IMG/VR virus record: IMGVR_UViG_3300034118_000624
Location: 1-23,311 of that record
Length of the DNA: 23,311 bases
Source: a virus
Direction: 5' to 3' (one strand)
The position numbers were made by a program, and so were the translations under genes. Below, one piece after another: positions 20,523 to 23,311 of the stretch. Under the pieces are notes generated by a model that was given only the letters and a program-made list of their open reading frames with translations, was not told where the DNA came from and ran no database searches. Position 1 is the stretch's first letter. The number at the start of each line of letters is the position of its first letter.

Positions 20523-20856
20523 CGGCACCGTAAAATGGGTGCAAGCACCAAAAACGTACGCGTCCGGCTTTACTATTTGCGACGTTTTTATTGAGAGCGG
20601 CAGCAACATCTACCCCGTCACCTTCAAGAAGGACGACGTGGATGAAGCCCTTGCACTGGTGGCCGAGCAGCCTATCACCCTCGAGTGCTGGCTAAACAGC
20701 CGCGAGTGGCAGGGACGCTACTTTATTGAGCTGAAGTACGCGGGGAAGCCGGAGGAGGCACCTGCGCCGGAGACGGCCAAGAAGCCGCTGGCAGGACGCA
20801 CCACCAACCGCATGGCACCACCGTCAACCCCAGCGCCCAATGACCTCCCGTTCTGA
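20506..20856 (+). CDS. DUF3127-like single-strand DNA-binding protein
   Basis: 116 aa. It begins MKLTINGTVKWVQAPKTYASGFTICDVFIES and continues with YPVTFKKDDVDEALALV and ITLECWLNSREWQGRYFIELKYA. This five-strand OB-like pattern, ending in W-x-G-[RK]-x-F-x-x-L, matches the DUF3127 family found mainly in Bacteroidota, which I take as SSB-like. The C-terminal 40 residues are disordered, rich in Pro and Ala, and end in PNDLPF, like the D-D-[IL]-P-F tip by which SSB contacts partner proteins. Seen: strands and tip. Inferred: ssDNA binding. Its neighbours are replication genes. The A-rich, pyrimidine-containing leader carries no SD. Confidence 0.8.
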   Translation: MKLTINGTVKWVQAPKTYASGFTICDVFIESGSNIYPVTFKKDDVDEALALVAEQPITLECWLNSREWQGRYFIELKYAGKPEEAPAPETAKKPLAGRTTNRMAPPSTPAPNDLPF

Positions 20857-20863
20857 GCACGTT

Positions 20864-21094
20864 ATGATGAACAGCCTGGAGTGCTTTCTGACCAAACACT
20901 ACGGCAGCGTGACCATGGCCGCCGGGCACCTCAAGGTCAGCCCGCAGACCATCACCAACTGGCTGAAGCGTAACCCGCGCGGGCTGCTGAAACACATGCC
21001 GACCATGGTGCAACAGTGCAACGTCACCGAGACCCAAATCATGGGCGAGGTGCTGTACCACGAGGAGTACCTGCAGAGCATCGGACAACGGTGA
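20864..21094 (+). CDS. Small HTH DNA-binding protein, Cro/YdaS-like
   Basis: 77 aa from ATG 20864 (the in-frame ATG 20840 would overlap the SSB-like gene by 17 nt). CFLTKHYGSVTMAAGHLKVSPQTITNWLKRNPRGLLKHMPTMV contains a clear helix-turn-helix: G-S-x-x-x-A-A-x-x-L-x-V-S-x-x-T-I-x-x-W-L. The remaining residues form a helical tail. It is a candidate transcription regulator, possibly acting on the inverted-repeat region at 17718-17849 or on the origin; neither target is shown. Its stop overlaps the initiator start (GTGA). The lack of any other repressor-like gene and of an integrase argues against a full lysogeny module. Confidence 0.72.
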   Translation: MMNSLECFLTKHYGSVTMAAGHLKVSPQTITNWLKRNPRGLLKHMPTMVQQCNVTETQIMGEVLYHEEYLQSIGQR

Positions 21095-21855
21095 ACAACT
21101 ACCTCCAGCTACCGACAGAGGCTGCCGCGCACCTGCGGCGGCTCTCTGCCGTGCAGCTGTACATATGGGCCGACGCGTGGACCTTCCAGCAGAACGGACA
21201 GCAGGCCTACCGCTCCAACGCGAAGCTGGCGCAGATGCTCGACATCTCACCGCGCAGCGTGTCACGCGCCATCCAAGGCCTGCACGAGGCGGGCATGCTG
21301 TCCGTACGCATCCAGCAAGAAGGCGAGACCGTCAAGCGGTACGTCACGGCCACCCTACCGACACGAACGTCACCCCCCGACACGAACGTCGTGGGGGTAC
21401 CGACACCAACGTCGGGGGGGTACCGACACGAACGTCATGGGGGTACCGACACGAACGTCCACATAATAGATAAGAAGAATAGAGAAGTTAATAGAGAAGT
21501 TAAAAGAGAAACGCGCACGCGCGAGGTGGTTTGGCCTTTCGATTCTGACCAGTTTATGAATGCCTGGAAGGAGTGGGAGGCCGACCGCCGCGAGCGACGC
21601 ATCAAGCCATACACCACCCGCGGCCTACAGACCGCACTACACCGCCTCCAACAAATCAGCGAGTACAATGAAGGAATCGCAATCCGAATTATCTCCCAGT
21701 CCATCGCCAACGGATGGCAGGGGCTCTTTCCTCTTGACAACAAGCGGGGAAATCATAAGCATGACCGACCACGAGGTAAGGACATCACTGCGGACGACCT
21801 TGCGCGCCTTGTGGCAAAGCGATACGGGCCTCGCTTTCCCCCAGCCAACAAGTGA
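21091..21855 (+). CDS. Replication initiator with winged-helix domain (lambda O-like) and intragenic origin
   Basis: 254 aa from GTG 21091. The N-terminal domain (about residues 15-85: LSAVQLYIWADAW, RSNAKLAQMLDISPRSVSRAIQGLHEAGMLSV) is a winged helix as in phage and plasmid replication initiators. Residues about 90-123 are encoded by the iterons and are Thr/Pro/Gly/His-rich, not globular. A basic linker (KKNREVNREVKRETR) follows. The C-terminal domain (FMNAWKEWEADRRERRIKPYTTRGLQ ... ISQSIANGWQGLFPL, about 145-206) is the usual ending of phage replisome organisers, with W-x-x-W-x-x-x-R-[RK] and S-I-x-N-x-W-x-G-[LI]-F. It should bind the iterons and recruit the host helicase. GTGA overlap with the HTH gene. 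Confidence 0.85.
   Translation: MNNYLQLPTEAAAHLRRLSAVQLYIWADAWTFQQNGQQAYRSNAKLAQMLDISPRSVSRAIQGLHEAGMLSVRIQQEGETVKRYVTATLPTRTSPPDTNVVGVPTPTSGGYRHERHGGTDTNVHIIDKKNREVNREVKRETRTREVVWPFDSDQFMNAWKEWEADRRERRIKPYTTRGLQTALHRLQQISEYNEGIAIRIISQSIANGWQGLFPLDNKRGNHKHDRPRGKDITADDLARLVAKRYGPRFPPANK
21358..21459 (+). repeat. Five iterons CCGACACGAACGTC (origin of replication)
   Basis: Copies at 21358-21371, 21377-21390, 21400-21413 (one mismatch, CCGACACCAACGTC), 21423-21436 and 21446-21459. The last four are spaced exactly 23 bp apart, about two helical turns; the first is 19 bp from the second. G-runs lie between copies (GGGGGTA). They are inside the initiator gene and are followed at once by an AT-rich stretch, the same layout as the lambda origin within gene O. 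Confidence 0.9.
21461..21512 (+). other. AT-rich DNA-unwinding element of the origin
   Basis: About 50 bp, strongly purine- and AT-rich against a GC-rich background. It includes AATAGAGAAGTT in direct repeat with a 12-bp period (21478 and 21490). It immediately follows the fifth iteron and encodes the basic linker of the initiator. Position and composition fit an unwinding element; strand melting is not demonstrated. Confidence 0.7.
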
Positions 21856-21859
21856 CGAC

Positions 21860-22429
21860 ATGACCATCCGCAAAGCCCTCGAGCTGGGGCCCGAGGACAC
21901 CAACGCCGCCATCCTCTACACCCTCAAGGAACTGGTCAACGCCCTCGAGTGCAAGGTCACCATGCGAACCGCCACCGACTTCGACGACGCTATGACCGTC
22001 ATCACCGAGAACTACGGATGGACCCTCGACGAGCTGCGCCACTGCTTTGCCATGATACGGACCGGACGCCTGGGGCCGGAGAACCTGTACGAGCGATTCA
22101 AGGCGCGTGAGCTGTACGCCTGCATGCGCCAGTATGCCGACGAGCGGGCACGCCACCGCATGCGACACGCCGCCAAGTACGACCCCGACGTGCAGCACGT
22201 CAAGCCAGCCACCGAGCGCACCGCCCAGTCCCTCACCGCCATAGCCGACGTCCTCGACCTGCCTTTCTACAAACCAAAGGCCGGTATCTTAGGGACCGAT
22301 GGCGAAAGACAGCAAGGCGAGCAGGCAGCTGCACACCAAACCCAAGGCAAAGCCAAAGGGCAGGAAACTCACCCACGCGCAGGCAGTCAAGAAGGTCGAC
22401 CTGTGGTTCAGCAAGCTGGTGCGCTATGA
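21860..22429 (+). CDS. Unknown protein in helicase-loader position
   Basis: 189 aa from ATG 21860, five bases after the initiator stop. ATG 21761 is in frame too but would overlap the initiator by 95 nt. A helical protein: LGPEDTNAAILYTLKELVNALEC, then TDFDDAMTVITENYGWTLDELRHCFAMIRTGRLGPENLYERFKARELYACMRQYADER. I recall Bacteroides-type phage proteins after the initiator with a similar L-x-E-[LI]-x-x-C-F-x-x-x-[KR]-x-G-x-x-G-x-x-Y-[ED]-R-[FL] pattern. The position parallels lambda P, so helicase loading is a guess from place only. The last 45 residues (Gln/Gly/Ala-rich) overlap the NinG gene in another frame by 131 nt and may be non-essential. Confidence 0.7.
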   Translation: MTIRKALELGPEDTNAAILYTLKELVNALECKVTMRTATDFDDAMTVITENYGWTLDELRHCFAMIRTGRLGPENLYERFKARELYACMRQYADERARHRMRHAAKYDPDVQHVKPATERTAQSLTAIADVLDLPFYKPKAGILGTDGERQQGEQAAAHQTQGKAKGQETHPRAGSQEGRPVVQQAGAL

Positions 22430-22808
22430 AGCAGCAGACAGGCACGGAAACGCTCGCTGCTTCACATGCGGCAAAGAAGACCACGTCAGCAACCTGCAGG
22501 CCGGACATTTCGCCTCTCGCCGCTTTTGGGCTACACGATGGGATTCGGATAACGTCCGCACGCAGTGCGTTTCCTGCAACATTTACCGAGCAGGAGAACA
22601 GTGGCTTTTCGGATGCGCTCTTGAACGTGAGCAGCCAGGACGAGCTCATCAGGTTATGCAACGAGCGCAGCAGCACCGAGCGTACAAGGTGGAAGAGCTG
22701 GTGGAGCTTGCATCCAGATACAAAGCGGCTGCGCTCCTTCATGCCAGCATCAAGCGAGTGGTACATCGAGCCGGAGGACGAGATGCAAGTGCAGGAGCTG
22801 AGGAGTGA
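22299..22808 (+). CDS. ninG: NinG-like recombination nuclease
   Basis: 169 aa. A basic N-terminus (KASRQLHTKPKAKPKGRKL) leads to LWFSKLVRYEAADRHGNARCFTCGK with C54 and C57, then LQAGHFASRRFWATRWDSDNVRTQCVSCN with GHF at 69-71 and C90, C93, N94. This is the HNH-like zinc core of the NinG/Rap family, which acts on branched DNA in phage recombination. The following YRAGEQWLFGCALEREQPGRAHQVMQRA and VEELVELASRYKA match the family's helical end. TATCTTAG lies 6 nt before ATG 22299, a degenerate version of the start-proximal element. Length is slightly below lambda NinG. Family call confident. Confidence 0.88.
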   Translation: MAKDSKASRQLHTKPKAKPKGRKLTHAQAVKKVDLWFSKLVRYEAADRHGNARCFTCGKEDHVSNLQAGHFASRRFWATRWDSDNVRTQCVSCNIYRAGEQWLFGCALEREQPGRAHQVMQRAQQHRAYKVEELVELASRYKAAALLHASIKRVVHRAGGRDASAGAEE

Positions 22809-22950
22809 ACGGTTGCACATCCTGCACTGGTTGGCAGACAACCGCGGCGCGGGTAAGAACTTCAGCCATTGGAAAACGCAGAGCGACAGGCTTGAACGAG
22901 TCAAGACGAAACTGGTGGAGTTGACTGGACACCGAGGATTCACGCTGTGA
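22741..22950 (+). CDS. Small unknown protein between NinG and HNH
   Basis: 69 aa from ATG 22741; ATG 22783 (55 aa) would reduce the overlap with NinG from 68 to 26 nt. The core EMQVQELRSERLHILHWLADNRGAGKNFSHWKTQSDRLERVKTKLVELTGHRG is helical and charged. HWKTQSDRLERV could be a nucleic-acid contact. No family recognised. The frame is open far upstream within NinG, but NinG is clearly the coding frame there. The stop overlaps the HNH start as TGATG, which supports this gene. Confidence 0.55.
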   Translation: MPASSEWYIEPEDEMQVQELRSERLHILHWLADNRGAGKNFSHWKTQSDRLERVKTKLVELTGHRGFTL

Positions 22951-23228
22951 TGCCTACCATGCCAACCTCCGGCAAGCCTAACAGATGGCACGCAGCACGC
23001 TCGCCTGAGCAGGCTAAACTTCTTTACAATTCGCAGCGATGGAGGAACTACCGTGAAGTGTTCCTGCGGCAGCATCCTGTCTGCGTCGTATGCGAACACA
23101 TCGCGACAGTCGTAGACCATATACAGCCTGCAGCCTACCGTCCTGACTTGTTTTGGAAGAGCAGCAACCACCAGCCTATGTGCGCCGAGTGCCACAACCG
23201 CAAGCGAGCGACGTCAGACAAGGGCTGA
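22950..23228 (+). CDS. HNH endonuclease
   Basis: 92 aa from ATG 22950 (TGATG coupling; GTG 22947 also possible). Short N-terminal helix (AKLLYNSQRWRNYREVFLRQHPVC), zinc ligands C45-x-x-C48, catalytic D56-H57 (VVDHIQPAAY), N73-H74 (SSNHQPMC) and second pair C78-x-x-C81 with H82-N83 (CAECHNRKR). This is the standard phage HNH of the kind placed just upstream of terminase small subunit in HK97-like genomes, where it supports packaging cleavage by the terminase. Here the small terminase is at the left edge of the window, so the two ends probably adjoin. Confidence 0.92.
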   Translation: MPTMPTSGKPNRWHAARSPEQAKLLYNSQRWRNYREVFLRQHPVCVVCEHIATVVDHIQPAAYRPDLFWKSSNHQPMCAECHNRKRATSDKG

Positions 23229-23311
23229 CACACCTTATCTCAAACTACTGAGCGCCAATATCTCGACGGGGTAGGGGGGTGGAGAAAACCACCCGCGCGG
23301 AAGGTCTACAC
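23229..23311 (+). other. Non-coding right end, candidate cos/pac region
   Basis: No gene. It contains a G-rich run GGGGTAGGGGGGTGG (23268-23282) whose last bases form a 6-bp hairpin GGGTGG / CCACCC (23277-23282 with 23289-23294, loop AGAAAA), without a T-run. If joined to positions 1-70 it makes a spacer of about 150 bp between HNH endonuclease and small terminase, the usual location of cos in HK97-like phages. Confidence 0.45.

Noticed and set aside
17858-21094. Search for integrase, excisionase or a full lysogeny switch
   Set aside because: Only one small HTH protein is present; no recombinase signature residues and no divergent promoter pair seen on either strand.
21358-21459. Short regularly spaced repeats considered as a CRISPR array
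   Set aside because: Repeat of 14 bp with 5-9 bp spacers is far too short and lies inside an initiator gene; iterons explain it.
22426-22740. Upstream part of the frame that ends at 22950
   Set aside because: NinG zinc-core motifs prove that the other frame codes here; only the final part from 22741 or 22783 is kept as a gene.
1-23311. tRNA or other structured RNA genes
   Set aside because: No cloverleaf-like stretch with T-loop GTTCRA and matching arms was seen; intergenic gaps are too short except 17695-17857 and the ends, which hold other elements.

Overview
The window reads as a nearly complete, perhaps complete, genome of a small tailed phage with a long non-contractile tail (siphovirus). 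Every gene I can support is on the + strand, mostly joined by ATGA, GTGA, TGATG or TAATG overlaps. The sequence is GC-rich by eye. Several signs point to a Bacteroidota (or related FCB-group) host. Shine-Dalgarno sites are almost absent. There is a promoter with a TTTG - 20 bp - TAACATTG layout. There are also a stand-alone BT4734/VirE-N type protein and a DUF3127-type SSB-like protein, both families I associate mainly with Bacteroidota. Host assignment is inference. No integrase, excisionase, tRNA, polymerase or helicase is visible, so I read it as lytic or at least integrase-free, relying on the host replisome.

Layout. 1-5072: packaging and capsid (P27-like small terminase, HK97-type large terminase, portal, and one reading frame fusing prohead protease to major capsid protein). 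A hairpin terminator follows at about 5093-5121. 5134-8681: connector, head closure, gp10-like neck protein, tail terminator with an unusual extra C-terminal domain, major tail protein, and tail assembly chaperones with a -1 frameshift site (seven A at 8316-8322). 8656-15459: tape measure, tail tip, repeat-rich fibre, LamG-like adhesin. 15456-17694: lysis region with two small unknown proteins, a membrane-anchored coiled-coil protein, an M15 peptidase endolysin, a metallophosphoesterase and two small membrane proteins.

17695-17857 is the only clear control region: a strong intrinsic terminator, then a Bacteroidota-type promoter, both bracketed by a perfect 14-bp inverted repeat. Downstream is the early module. 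It holds the VirE-N protein, a run of small unknown genes, a protein with a conserved AMCEKRALSR motif, three tiny single-TM proteins in a row, a DUF3127 SSB-like protein, a small HTH protein, a lambda-O-like initiator carrying five iterons plus an AT-rich stretch inside its own gene (the likely replication origin), an unknown protein in the helicase-loader position, NinG and HNH endonuclease. HNH at the right end and small terminase at the left end are usual neighbours, so the two ends probably join, with a cos/pac region across 23229-23311 and 1-70.

The two signals I find most worth following are (a) a recurrent TAnnTTCG element 4-5 nt before the start codons of genes that do not overlap the gene before them, which would predict leaderless or near-leaderless mRNAs, with a related copy in front of an in-frame Met inside the protease-capsid fusion; and (b) the intragenic iteron origin.
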